From Mesaphorura yosii (taxonomy: Eukaryota; Arthropoda; Collembola; Poduromorpha; Tullbergiidae): DNA of 64,000 nucleotides. Shown here piece after piece: positions 26,418 to 38,700 of this stretch. A program made the translations under genes and the position numbers. Location of the stretch: positions 388,169 through 452,168 of the forward strand of contig WIXG01000018.1 of NCBI GenBank assembly GCA_009869945.1, given 5' to 3'. Below the pieces are notes generated by a model. That model ran no database searches. It was not told where the DNA came from and saw only the letters and a list, made by a program, of their open reading frames with translations. How positions within the stretch are numbered: the stretch's first letter is position 1; every line of letters begins with the position of its first letter.

Positions 26418-29400
26418 ATGGATGAACAGAGAAAGCTTGAGAGCCTGAAGGAAGTGACAAACTACTGGTCACTCTCGGCTGTGAATTTATCGTGTAAGCG
26501 AGAGATTCCATTCTGCTCCTTGGATGAGTCTTAATTCTAGCTTCTGTTTTTATACTTAGACAGCAACTTGACGTTCTTTGATGGAAAAGGCTGCACCTAT
26601 CTTCGAATGCTGAATCTCAGCCACAATGACATCTCACGCATTTCAAATATGAATTGCCCAGCTTTGATCGTGCTTTTAATTGTAATTATCTTTTCCATAA
26701 GTCATTGCATTCTCATCTTCCGACAAATGACAAAACACCAGTCCACCTGTGACTGTGCCCATCTTTGTTTTATGATTGCAGAAGCACAACAAAGTGACCG
26801 ACATCCATCCACTTTCAGGATGTCCCAATTTGCGTTATTTGGATGCTTCCTGGAACATGATTAGCGAACTTAAAGTGGTCCAAAAAATGCCTCGCTTGAT
26901 GGAATTACGAATTCAAGGTATAAGGAAAACATGATGACGTACAAGTCATCATAACGTATAGTAAATGCACAAATTCAATTTCAGAGAACAACTTCGATCT
27001 TCTGGAAGTCGAATACTTTCGAAGCCTGATTTCCTTGAGTCATCTTCGGATTACTCCAAATCCTTGTTTGGAAACCGGAATGCCTCGACTCATGATGATT
27101 TTCACTCTGCCACAATTGAGATTCCTGGATGGAACCGCCATCACTCCTGAAGAAATTGTAACCATACACCGATGCATCGATTACGTTAGCAGGGCATGCG
27201 AAATGATAAGAGCCTATATATTTCTCTGAAATCTCCTTCAAGCTTCAAGCTGAGAACGCATTCAATCCACCATTTTCCAAGCTGGCTTTCGAAGATCACG
27301 CAAATCGGCTCTTAGATAAGGCGTGTCAGTCGGGCAACATGGCATTTGATGAATTTTGCAAGATGCATCCGGTGCCACCGATTCTGCTGCTGATCGGTAG
27401 TTTCAAGAGTAATATGCAGCAGATAACCAATTACTTGCAAGACAAATTCAGGCATCTTGTCATGATTGGGTAAACCCAACTCCAGATTCCTCTAGCTGAA
27501 AACCACCGTGAAAATCCGGAATCTGTGCTGTTACGCTTTTTGTCTGTTTCCAGCGGAGTGCATTCAACTGCTACGACTATCGAGAGCGGGGATCAAGTGG
27601 AGGATATTCCCATTTCTCCGGAAGTATTTTCAGAGATGAAAAACCGTGGAGAGTTCTTAGCGATTAGTCATATTTTGGGCCGTGTGTGCGGCTTTGCGAC
27701 ATCTCAAGTAAATCTATTCAGGCAGCTCTCAGCTATTGCTTAAGTTGAATGAAGTCATACAACATTCATGGGTCCCATATTAGATTTCTACAGCAGCTGA
27801 ACGCGGCGCTGTTCTTGTGGCACCAGTGCCACTGGAAGCTGCAATTTCTTTACGAAAATGGCGAATTTGTCCAAAAGTAGTCCTCATTCTGCCAACAAGT
27901 CGGCCACACTTCAATGTGGATGATTTCCTTGAAGCGGAAGCAGAAAAGGAGAAGGAAGGACTTGAGTATGATGATGAGCTCGAAGCGGCTGAACACCACT
28001 ACCATAAAATAAAATTTACGGAAGGAGGTACAATGTTAGCAAAGATTCACGGCATTTTGTGTGGCAAATTCATGAAAGTCCTTGCACCAGACGAGTATCC
28101 TGGTGAGCAGCTTGGCGAGCATGACTACTTTTCGCACCCGAGACATTCGATTTTGAAATCTCAAAGCAACCAATCTGTGTTGAGCGATTTGGACGATGAA
28201 CAATGGAGTGAACAATTACTGAACATGATGGCCGGATTGAATGGTGAATACAACTAAGAATTGGCTGACACATGCTGGAATCAATTTTCTCTTGTCTCGT
28301 AGATAACGACACCGGTGTGTTAACCGAGAGAAAGATAAGTTTCCTAAAAATGAACAGAAAATTTTGCACTTTCGTAAAGCTTGAGGAAGCGATTGACCAA
28401 TTAGACAGAGAAATGCATGTCAGTTCCGAGGAAGAAGGCGGCCAAGAGGAGGGCATGCAAGTACGATGTTTAAACAAAACGATGGCTTGATTTGAACATG
28501 ATTTTTATCCTTTCAAAGGAGGAGGCGTCAATCAATGTGACAGACAAGCCTCCGGGGAATGTTGCACTTCAATTACAGCAGACAGCTGGCGAAATTAAGT
28601 CAAATCCCGACATCTCAGCCATTAAAGCTGCGCTTAAACTACAACTCAACGAGGACGAAGCTGTTGAGGCCGTCACGTCAGAAGACAGGGTTCCACGCGA
28701 AGTCTTTGCAGATGAGACTCAATACACGGTGATTAAATTGTACTCGCATGTAACCTCCGAAACAACAGAAATTCACTCACCAAAAACCGAGTCAGAGCAT
28801 GATTATGGCCAAATTTCGCCAATTATGGAACAAGCAGAGACCGAAAGCAAGAAAGTTTCAGTACCTTCTTCTTTCCCTGAAAATGACGAAGCAGTTGATT
28901 GTGAGGGTAGTAGCCTGCCTGCGGACGAGGACGTAATTTGGACAGAAACACGAGCCCTGAGCAATGTTAAATTTTCAGGTACACTACACTCTAATAATTA
29001 GTGACAATCTCATCGGGTCATATCTTAATTGCCTGCCTTCGGTTCATTGAATGTAGAAGTAAACCCTGCTCAAATCGCTGTAGAAGTACTTGACATTGAA
29101 GCTGAAGACAAGATTAAATCAAGACGAATAACTGCTTACACTCCCTCGATGCAGTTCTCAGGTTCAAACCCGTCAATCGAAAGTATCTCGGGTTAGTATC
29201 CAATTAGCACGGTTAGCCTTGACTCAGCCAATTCATTTCTCAGCTGAAATTTCTAGATAAAAGTTCCATGAATTTTGCGAACGAAGAAGTGGACGGAGAA
29301 GGGACAATGTCGTATGAACCATTTAGTCAGGGTTCAGCTGAACCCGAACTAAAAGCAGTGAAGCCTGAAGAATTGCAGAACAATTTATTGGGATTTCCCG

Positions 29401-30309
29401 GTAGCACTGTGGAACAACACAAGGCAGGTCACCCATCTTCTGGGGAGACAGAATCTCATCACACCCACAACAAGTTTAAGCATCGAGACGCAATGGAGAA
29501 AGCAATCCTGAAAACAAGAACGGATTACCAGCAATTTCATTTAGAAAATCCGGGATTTTTCACAGCGGTTTATGAAACATCGGAGGCCCAAGAATGTGAT
29601 CATGAAATAGAATTGCTGGTTCATGACATGCTGCAAGATTTTAGAAAAGAACGTGAGAGCAAGTTTAGACTCTTTATTTCTTACGCAGGAGGAGCCGGTA
29701 AGAGATAGCGTGAAATATGCTCAGAGTTGGCCTCAGGTTACGCTTTACTAAGACGTGGTGCTTAACACAGGTGATGCAAGTGATAAGTTATGCAGGCAGG
29801 ACCAGAGAATCTTCTTGCAACACAGAATGGATCAGTTCAGGTGGAGCGCTCATGAGTGGAATCACGGGTATCAACAGCCTTCAGTGCACGTGAGGAGCCG
29901 AAGACGAGGGAGTTCTGAGGGAGGTGAATATTTCTGGAAAAGTTCCTGCCCGAAGAATCTGTTCAATCCGAAATTGCCGCGGCGTTTCAATAAGGCGAAG
30001 TTGCAGCAGTTAGAAAAAGCTGGCGAACTGCGACAACGGAAGTTGTTGAAAGCTGCTGAAAAATTGAAAATGAAGCAAGCACAAGAAGCGGCTACAGCGG
30101 GTGAAGTCGAATCAGTTGCAGAATTTCTGCATGAACATATGAAAGAGCTTGGTGGCCGTGTGCACGACGAAGCATTGAATGAAGGGATCTTCAGCCCCGA
30201 AGAGAGAGTCGAATACACTGAAGGAATGAAGAATAATAGAAACTTTGAATATGAATTCGCCTTGATGGAAGACGGGAAGAACGAAGAAAGCTTCACCGTG
30301 GAAGAGTAA
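26418..30309 (+). CDS. LRGUK: LRGUK-like protein: leucine-rich repeats plus degenerate guanylate-kinase domain (12 exons, 1026 aa)
   Basis: Exons: 26418-26493, 26560-26681, 26782-26917, 26985-27157, 27243-27469, 27554-27707, 27784-28243, 28303-28460, 28519-28978, 29057-29191, 29257-29697 and 29771-30309 (3081 nt, open). Vertebrate LRGUK is needed for sperm head shaping and axoneme growth. Residues about 25-175 are leucine-rich repeats (LRMLNLSHNDISRI, KHNKVTDIHPLSGCPNLRYL) closed by LDGTAITPEEI, the LRR cap that precedes the kinase domain in LRGUK. The guanylate-kinase fold follows (PPILLLIGSFKS, GVHSTATTIESGDQVED, EVFSEMKNRGEFL). Its P-loop has lost the GK lysine and the substrate-binding Arg/Tyr motif is missing, so it is probably catalytically dead. 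The remaining 570 residues are acidic and Ser/Thr-rich with a basic coiled-coil-like stretch near the end; this tail is longer than in vertebrate LRGUK. An extra 5' exon is possible. The poly(A) signal is at 30498. Confidence 0.8.
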
Positions 30310-32778
30310 AAATTGTGTTATGAAATTCGCACCGATAAACCTGTAGAGTGCAGCAACGGTAATTAGCTTGGCTGCCACTATTAAATTAAAAAACATTTTT
30401 TGAGTCTTAAAATAATTTGTTGCGACTTTCAATCTTCGTCTTCGATTTTATCATTAAGAAAGGTTCCCTTTCTCGTGAGTTAGCCGAAATACATTGTAAT
30501 AAATTCAGAATCTCACGTGCATCTTGAAGTCTGCAACGAAGCACGCTCCATCAGTTCCACGATAAGTCATTCATGTGGCGCACACTGAAAAGGGTTCGAA
30601 TCATGTCACAATATCACAATTCGCATTAGTAGTCTGAGCAAGACTTTTCTGTCAGTTCATCATTTTGGATTCAATGAGAAAATGAAATAAAGGCTTCCAC
30701 AAAACCAGATCTTAGGATCAGGTAAATTACATCTCGTTCTCTTGATCTCATGTTTTTGAGATATATTCCACACACAGCACGACGTCACGTATGTAAGAGT
30801 AGGTACAAAGACATTTCCAGAATATCGTTACGAGAGGCAGTAAAGGTGAAAGCCAAAATGTGAATTCGTTGACTCGTGCAGCGCGAGCAGAAGTGGAAGC
30901 AGAATTCGCTATCCAATCTTATCCAACTCACGAAGCACAGCCCAGTCGTACTTGAACTTACTATAATATTACACTGGGAGCAGTACTTATTGAAAAAAGT
31001 CGTCGCTTCTATCCCGGAGAGAAAGTTAACGCAGAGAAGCAAGACACCGTTGCTTGACTTGGCTCAGTTGGAGTGCGTCATCCACGCGAATCGACGACGG
31101 GAGCTTTCTCCCGTGCTCGCAGTGCTTATGCGTGCCTGCTTTTTCTTCAAATTGGGAATTTTTGGCAATGGAAATGTGAAGAAGCTTTCTTGTGCTTTGC
31201 CAGCTTACGTCTCAGCCAGTGTGCCAGCAAAGTGAAGTTCCAGCATGGCCAGAAAGGACAAACCAAAGGAAAGGTTGTGCTCAGCTTCAGAAACGTCTGC
31301 AACCTGAAGTTGAACTGAGCAGAACCAAAAGCATAACAGGGGAACCAAGAACCCGTGCATTTAGTGCCACGCAGGCAGTCTAAAAGCGGATTGAGCGAAG
31401 AGAAAGTGAAAGCAATATTAAAAACGAAATCCTCAGTCAGCCAGTCTGCTTTGGTTGTCTTTCCACTCGACTCAATTCTGCTCGTTTATGATGGAAAAGT
31501 ATCATCATTAACTTCAGCCTGAATTTTTCTTTTTGTTATCGCAGAACGAATCGAGAGCGCAGAGCCCAAGAGCACGACGGAGAGATTGGCGCTGGCAATT
31601 TTATTATTGTAATTTTTGTGTACCTGTTCGAAGACTTTTTGTGTAAACATCATCAGTCTATTATTGCCAGGCAAGCTAAGTGGAAGTGGATCGAGAGTTT
31701 TCGCATTCGTGGCAGCAGCAAGAGAAAAGCCCGTACGCAAATATACGAATAATTGAGTGACGGAATTATCACTGGCGCACAGAAAAGAGTTCAAACAGCC
31801 TGTGAAAGTGCAAACACGGAGCGAGGACTTCGCAATTCCTGACTTCGAGCCGAAGCTTAACGTATTGTACGTCAAGCTTCAAACTAAAGCTCAGTTGATA
31901 CGTTCACAAAGCTTAGCTTTGAGCTTTGTGTGTGCGTCTCACGTCAATCAATAAATGAACACAAATTTGTTACGCAATTTTTCTGTATTTAACACGTGGC
32001 GTGCCCTGAAGAAAAAATACAAAGAGTGCAGACTATTCTTTGTCGCTGAGCCGATCGAGCTTGTTTGAGGCTTTGGGTTGCGAGTTTCGAGTTACGAGCA
32101 AAGGCAAAGTTGTCAGAACAAGAATATGAATATCATATTTTTGACGTCGCAGTCGCAACAATTTCTCTACTTGTAAAGCGCTCGGAGACGAGTAGCGAAA
32201 CTTTGACAGTGAAAAAGTGTAAAGTCTGAGCCGAAGTGAAAGGAAACCTTCCACATAATAATTTTTAGAAGACGATCTGTCTCCGTGAAGGTAAAATGTC
32301 ACATGCAAGTCCCCATAACTTCTCCAGAATCTAAACTTTCTCCACGCGTCGGAGTGTTGTAAATAGCGAAGCTGTCAACTGCAAAAAGGGCTTTATCCCA
32401 CGACGGATGCGAGCTACAGCTTTATCAAATTTCAATCAAGTCAGTGAATTTGCATGGGATAAACTTAATATGGCGCGCCTGCTTAGCCGGAATATCAAGA
32501 GAGATCTTCTGGCATAAGAAGCCCAGGAACTCGGTGGAAGTTTGAATGTGCGGTGGCGCAAACAACTTCCAGTCTCTGCTTCGAAATTTGATCTCCAAGC
32601 TCGGAATCAATTTTCAAAGTAAGGGTACACGGATCGCAGATGTGTCATTTTCTCTTCTTGATCAAAGCGTGCTGTGCTACATTTTTCTTTCTTGAGAACC
32701 ACATAATTAAGACTCCCAACCCGCAGCTGCCGTGAAGCGACTTTGTAAAGTGTCCAGTTCAGTCTTGCACTAAACCGC
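30310..32778. other. Intergenic region, likely promoter and 5' UTR of the AKAP-like gene
   Basis: AATAAA motifs at 30498 and near 30686 can end the LRGUK-like transcript. The other 2 kb is unique DNA with overlapping short frames in all phases and no domain. The start codon of the next gene is at 32779, so the right part probably contains its 5' UTR. Confidence 0.4.
30498..30503 (+). terminator. Poly(A) signal of LRGUK-like gene
   Basis: AATAAA 189 bp after the stop codon. Confidence 0.55.
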
Positions 32779-35700
32779 ATGGAGAGTGGCGGTTACTCAG
32801 GCTCAGCTTACCAGGCGCCCGCATCGCCATCGCAAGTGAGGTTTAGCCAAACACGTAAGTTTAAATGAAAATTCAATTTCAATTTCGTGGAGTAACTTTT
32901 TGCAAGTCCGGAATTTCTACCCAGCTCTTGCATGTCTGTCGTGTTTACATACGAATGAGACACTAGAATATTGATGAGCAGCGGGCCGTGGTCTGGCATG
33001 TTGTAATCTCTAAACGCATATGGAAGCGCAGCCACCCGGAGGCACTATGTAGTCAGTTTTACATTCCGGCGTACATATGTCGAGATAAATCAGAATTAGA
33101 ACATAAGCCTATTCGCACTCTATTTATGAAAGTATGCATGCTATAATGTGCATTTAAAACACGGAGAAAGTAGCGCCTGGTGAATTTCAATTCGGTACAT
33201 GCGATGCTACAATGTGCAGTCCCACAGAGAGAAATTGGGCTGAAGTATAGTTGGAAGGACGGAGAGAAATTGGCTGGAAGGCTGGGAATGAAATTGTAAT
33301 CTGGATTAACTCATCTCAGGGAGATTTTCCATTAATAGCGGCCATATACGATATTAGTCTGGGGTGTCTGGACACGGATTTGGAATTAGTCTAGTCTATG
33401 ATTTTTGATGCGGATGCAGCTAACTGAAATTAATGAAAATTGGTTCGCTAGTGTGGCTTTAATGAATTAATTAATGGATGAAGAAGACGAAAAATAAATT
33501 GAGTGAAAACGGAACCTGAAACAAACGGCCAAAACCGATACGTATCTTGTGTTTACTGAACTAACTGTTGCGGGACGATACTACATGACGCAATTTGCAA
33601 AATGAAAAGGCTGTCCCAGTGAATTCTCTCCGGAATTTGTTGCCAAAAATCGATGCAAGCAAAAGCATTACCAGAGCTGGAATGTGATTGCGAAATGCTA
33701 TAGCTCTCTCTAGTAGTCATAAACATGTTATGCCATCCACATCCATTGTTGAATTCTCATCGCATTTTACATAGTTTGTTTGAAACAAGCTCACTAATGG
33801 GTATCAGGATCATGAAAATAGATGAAATTGACGCTGGATCGAGCTATGGGCAATAAATTCATTACAAGAAGCGGATATTTGGCACAAGTCTTGGCCGTTC
33901 TTGACGTGTAACATAGTTGGCCGATTTTTGTTTTGTGCTGATCGATCTTCCGTCGGGGTCATGAAGCTGATCGATACCTGGGTTGGCTAGTTTCGTGGAG
34001 TGATCTCAGTCGCCTCAACACAATACAGAGAGCAGATAGTAATTAAGTGGATTAAACCCGCACGGCTATACTGTTAATTCTTACGCTACTTACCGTGCCC
34101 TATAACCTGTTTTTCATCAGCTATTCAGCTAAACCTTCTGATAGTACAGGCTAATGAAACACACGATTTGGTTATTCAGCACTCTATTCAGTTAATTAAT
34201 ACCATAGTTCATCTGCTTTTGGTGCTGAGCAAGACCACAATAAATAAGATAGACTCACGCTCACATTATTAAGCGGCTAAGCTATGGTTGGATTAAAGTT
34301 AACGAATTAAGCAGACTAGGCGAGCAGAGGCTTTGGGAATTTCGAAAAGGATTAAATCTCCGAGAATCTGCGCTCTGTTAAAATCTCCTACTCAGTGTTG
34401 TGGTTGGATATTCACGTGTGCATTGCCACGGCAAGAATGTTGTACAGTATGACGAACTTTTGCCAGTGGGAATGATTAATCTAAAGGCCCAGAATTCTCA
34501 TTGTACAACAGCAGGCTAATCTCTTCCTTAACTTTTGTTTACAGCTCCAGAGAGTCCGAAAAGTTGTATGAAGGGAACCAGACGACTCAATTTTGCTGAA
34601 CCGGATGAGATGAGTGAAGTTGGTGCGAGCGTAAGCTCGTCAGCGAGCACAAGCAATGACACGGCATTCAGTTGGAAAAATCAACCTGACAGCAACAGCG
34701 CGTACGTGAGCAGTCCCAAGAGTCCGAGGAAAAGTGCGAAAACTGTAATGATTAAATCGCCCGTCAGCGGCAGTACAACAACACCGACCGGGCTTGTCGG
34801 AGGCGATGATGATCAAGCTGAAGACGGCTCTGGTGAAAAGCCAGCCTCAACAACTCCTGAATTTCAATTTCACTTGAGTCAACACTACGAAACATCCCCG
34901 CTTGAGCATTTACCAAACTGCACATCAAACGGCAGTTACGAGGAATACATGCGCCAGAAGGAGGAACAGGAACGACTAGCGAACAAAAGTGATACATACA
35001 CCGACACGAGCTTCTCTTTCGACAATGTACAGAGTGGTCCAAATCAGTACGATCCGCAATTAGTTGAAATCGCCACACGATTTGTCAATGAAATTATCGA
35101 GAAAGCCAAGGCGGAAGTCGTGAGTAGACAAAAGGTAATCACAAGCACTTATGCTCTGTTTGTCTTGCCCGGTGTTCAATCAATGTCTCATAAATCCGAG
35201 CTAGCGCAGAATGTCAATGTCAGGCTGAGCGCAAATCTTTTCAATCCTCTCATTTCTCAGAAGAGTATCGCTAATTCTTTCATGTGGACAAATCGTGATT
35301 TAATGACTGTCGTATGCTTCTTTTCTTCTTTTAGGCTGAAGGGAAGCAGAGAACTTTCTCGATCTCTTCGTCTCTCGTCGACCGTGGTCGAGGTAAGCAC
35401 ATCCAATGTGATCTGTGCGTGACTTTCTTTTAATGTGCGCGTTTATTTATTCCAAGCACAAAAATATCATTAAGTTACTTACCCAAGGAGAAAACCAACT
35501 GGCGAGGTTCTTGCCGACTCCATTTGCCTGCGAGGCACTCTCAGTTCCAAGTCCATAAAACACAATTTCCCTCTTTGCCGTCGATTCTATTCCCTAACGC
35601 AAAGACTGGAGCTCATTATTCAGCTGTTTGCAGGGACTACATTAGAATACAAATTTCAATTTTTAATTCAGAGTGCTTTTCAGTTCAGCGCATTGTTCTT

Positions 35701-38700
35701 CGCTCCGCCGAGCCCCAGAACGCTTGTTAAGACTAAAAGCACAAAGGCGGTCATGTACTCCGGCTTTACTTCAGTCTAGTGAAAAGAATGACAGCATGTA
35801 TCTCACATTCACTGCACAACAAAAGAAGTGGATAAAGACCTTTGCTATTTACATGTTCATGAGAAATTTCCAGCACAGTGAACACGATCACGGCGCTGCC
35901 GCAGAAAACAATACCCGAAAACGAATCTTGTGTTTTGCAAATAAATTGCTCAGAGAATTCCCAAACGTAATATTTTTGTCGTATCGTTATCTTTGCCTAA
36001 CCCATCTTTAGTCGGTCAGTCAATTTTGTACGTAGGTTCGTTCTTTCACTCCTTGTCGGCGGTAGAACTCTTTTTCGTGTCCCATGTTTATTCAGTAGTG
36101 AGGCAATAGCGATGCAATCGATATGTCAAAGAGATGGAGAGACAGTTAAATGGATTGAAGATACAAAGTAAGAACTCGACAACAAATGTAGGGAACGGTG
36201 ACCTCGCACTTTCTCATTCAAATCACATTTCTGCTTCGCTTCGTTTCATTTGATTCCAAGTGTTTAGCTGTCATGTGTTCCACTTCACATGCTCCGCGCA
36301 TTCATCGCGTGAGACATACTTGAAAAGTGCTGGGCTCACGAAATTAAATTAACTCAATTAAATATATTGCACGAGAGTTCATTCAGACTGCTAATTGAAC
36401 CCGTATTCGCAAGGCAGTAGCAGCTGCCAAGCAAAGTCTGGCCCTTCCGCATTTAATCAGGACATTAGAAAGCAGGAATGTGAAAAGGTCGCGGCCAATA
36501 ATCGCGTTAACTGCCTCACGCAACGCCGTCGACTGTAATTTTAGCTGTGATGTATCGGTACAATAGTGTAACTGGTACCAAGTACAGTACAGGCACACGC
36601 GCGTGATTTGACACTCCAAACACAAGAGGTAGACGACGCAGGCAAAGAGCACTTAGAGATTATGGGCAATCTGGAAAGCGTTGCGTCGTTATTATTATTG
36701 ATGATTGCTTTGCTTTTACCACATTATAAAGCTTCAAGAATGTGTGTTGTAGTAAATGTTCCAGCATGTACAATCGATGCAAATCGATAATGGTCCGAGT
36801 TCCATTGTGCTGGGCCTGAATTGCTTAGAATTTGTCGTCATTCAGAGGTCCTCAGTGTCTGCGAAGCAGTCGAAATGATGAAATGCAAGAATTTGTTCAC
36901 GTACAAAGAAGTCATTAATTTTGCAGATGCTCTTTTTGCCCATGTTTTCTGTTGTCTAAGATGAATCGTGCTTCAGTTTCTCAGTTTATGACGCAAGTTG
37001 CACCAACCACGATCTCATTCACGATTCTGATGAATTGCTTCATTCCATTAATGGCTATGCAGGATTGAAAAGGAAACTCAGAGGTAAACTAAATTCTCAC
37101 CCAAGAGGGAAACCCACGCATGTCGAAACTCTCGTCTAATTGACGAATTAATTTCTTGGCGCCCGAATTTTAATTAAGACAAAGTACAGTCCTAAAATAA
37201 TTTTGTCTTCATGAAATCAAGGGGAGAATGTTGCGAACGGAAGTTCGACTTTTCCCACCTATGCAAATGCCGCACAAGCATCATTCCCTTACCAGTTTCC
37301 CGTAGCAGGTAGGCTTGAAGACAGTAATGAAGGTACGCACGACGACAGTGAAAGCTTTCTTTTGCTTTAGTTTGTGAACCTCTAATTTTGGTTTGCCAAT
37401 AATTAAAAGCTTTTGTGGCTCAATAAGGCTCTCTCGCTCTAAGTTTCATTTTCTTAATGGATTTCAAAATCCAATTATTTTCATCAACTTTGTCGACAGC
37501 ACGAGCTCATTTGGTGTGCTCTTCGACTGGTAGGCTTTCGTGTCATAAATCAAGCCGTCATAACGAATAGCACAAGAAAAAGCTTAGAAATCATGCATTT
37601 CGGTCAGGAAGAAACGTGGACCTGCGTAAGGCGCATGCACACGCAAGAGCAAGATGAACGGTAACGCCTGTAGGATATGCAATAAAATATGCAGGGCAGA
37701 GATGCATTCACGAACCACAGGCTTAAGACGTAAGACGACGAGGAGGTTCAATTTAAAGTCAAATACGGCTAGAAAAAAGGTAAAGGTGGAAATTATTGAT
37801 TGTTCCATTTTCCACGTGTTCTTTCTCTTGATTTCAATATGGGTACTATTTATGGAACGGAGCCCGAAGGATGTTGTGTATAAAAGGTTAATAAGAGTAC
37901 CACCACGGAAAACTCTGGCTTGGTGCTGGTCTGGTCCCTTTCCGCCTTTGAACCTCGAGCACACAGTAAACACAGCAAACAGGGAACGATAAATAAAACG
38001 GACGCGTGTTAGATGATCGTAAACGCTGAAGTAGACCGAGACTAACTGCAAACTACATCCTGGTCATGTCGGGCATGTGCCTGCTCACTGGATTCGCTTT
38101 ATAAAAGAAATTTTTCACACAAAAGCTTTTGCATTGAGTGCCAAAGGGAAAGAGGAAAGTCCACGCATTTTGTTACGGCTGTCAAGTTCGATCATCGCGA
38201 GAATGGAGAAAGTAAAATACAAAGACTAATAAACCGCCAGGAGAGGAAAAGAGAAATATCTCGAATGTTTTCTTTTCCTTTACTGTTGCGTACGCAGTTG
38301 TTATCGGCCTCCATGCTGTTGTGCTCGTTGGCACGAGTTTATCTACCAGAAGGCTCAGCCGCGCGCACCTGCCTGCCAGTGCCATTACTCGATTTAGAGA
38401 ATTACCACTTTGCAAATATTTTCTAAGCAAAAGTAAAGGTCAAAAGATGAGGCAGGCGGACTGGATGAGAATCATCTTCTGCACTTGGTGAAGGATGAAC
38501 CAGGTGGAATTTAATTTCACGCTCACGCGCGGCTTGTCCTCGCCTTGGTACTCATCTCCTTTATTTGGATTGGCCAAGCGTTAACGAAATCTGCAAAAAA
38601 CTTTCGACCGAACAAAATTGCGTGACAGAATGGGAGAAAGTTGCCAATCGCGAAACAACTGAAATGTGAGAGGCTTTGGCAAAAAGTTCCTGCGAAATAG

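Noticed and set aside
28244-28257. Stop at 28257 as the end of the LRGUK-like gene
   Set aside because: A GTGAAT donor at 28244 and a phase-matched acceptor before 28303 continue the frame through five more exons of consistent composition.
30585-30610. GGTTCGAATC as a tRNA B box
   Set aside because: No A box or acceptor-stem pairing lies at the required distance upstream.
30785-31960. Overlapping short frames as coding exons
   Set aside because: They occur in all frames without domains or phase-consistent splice sites.
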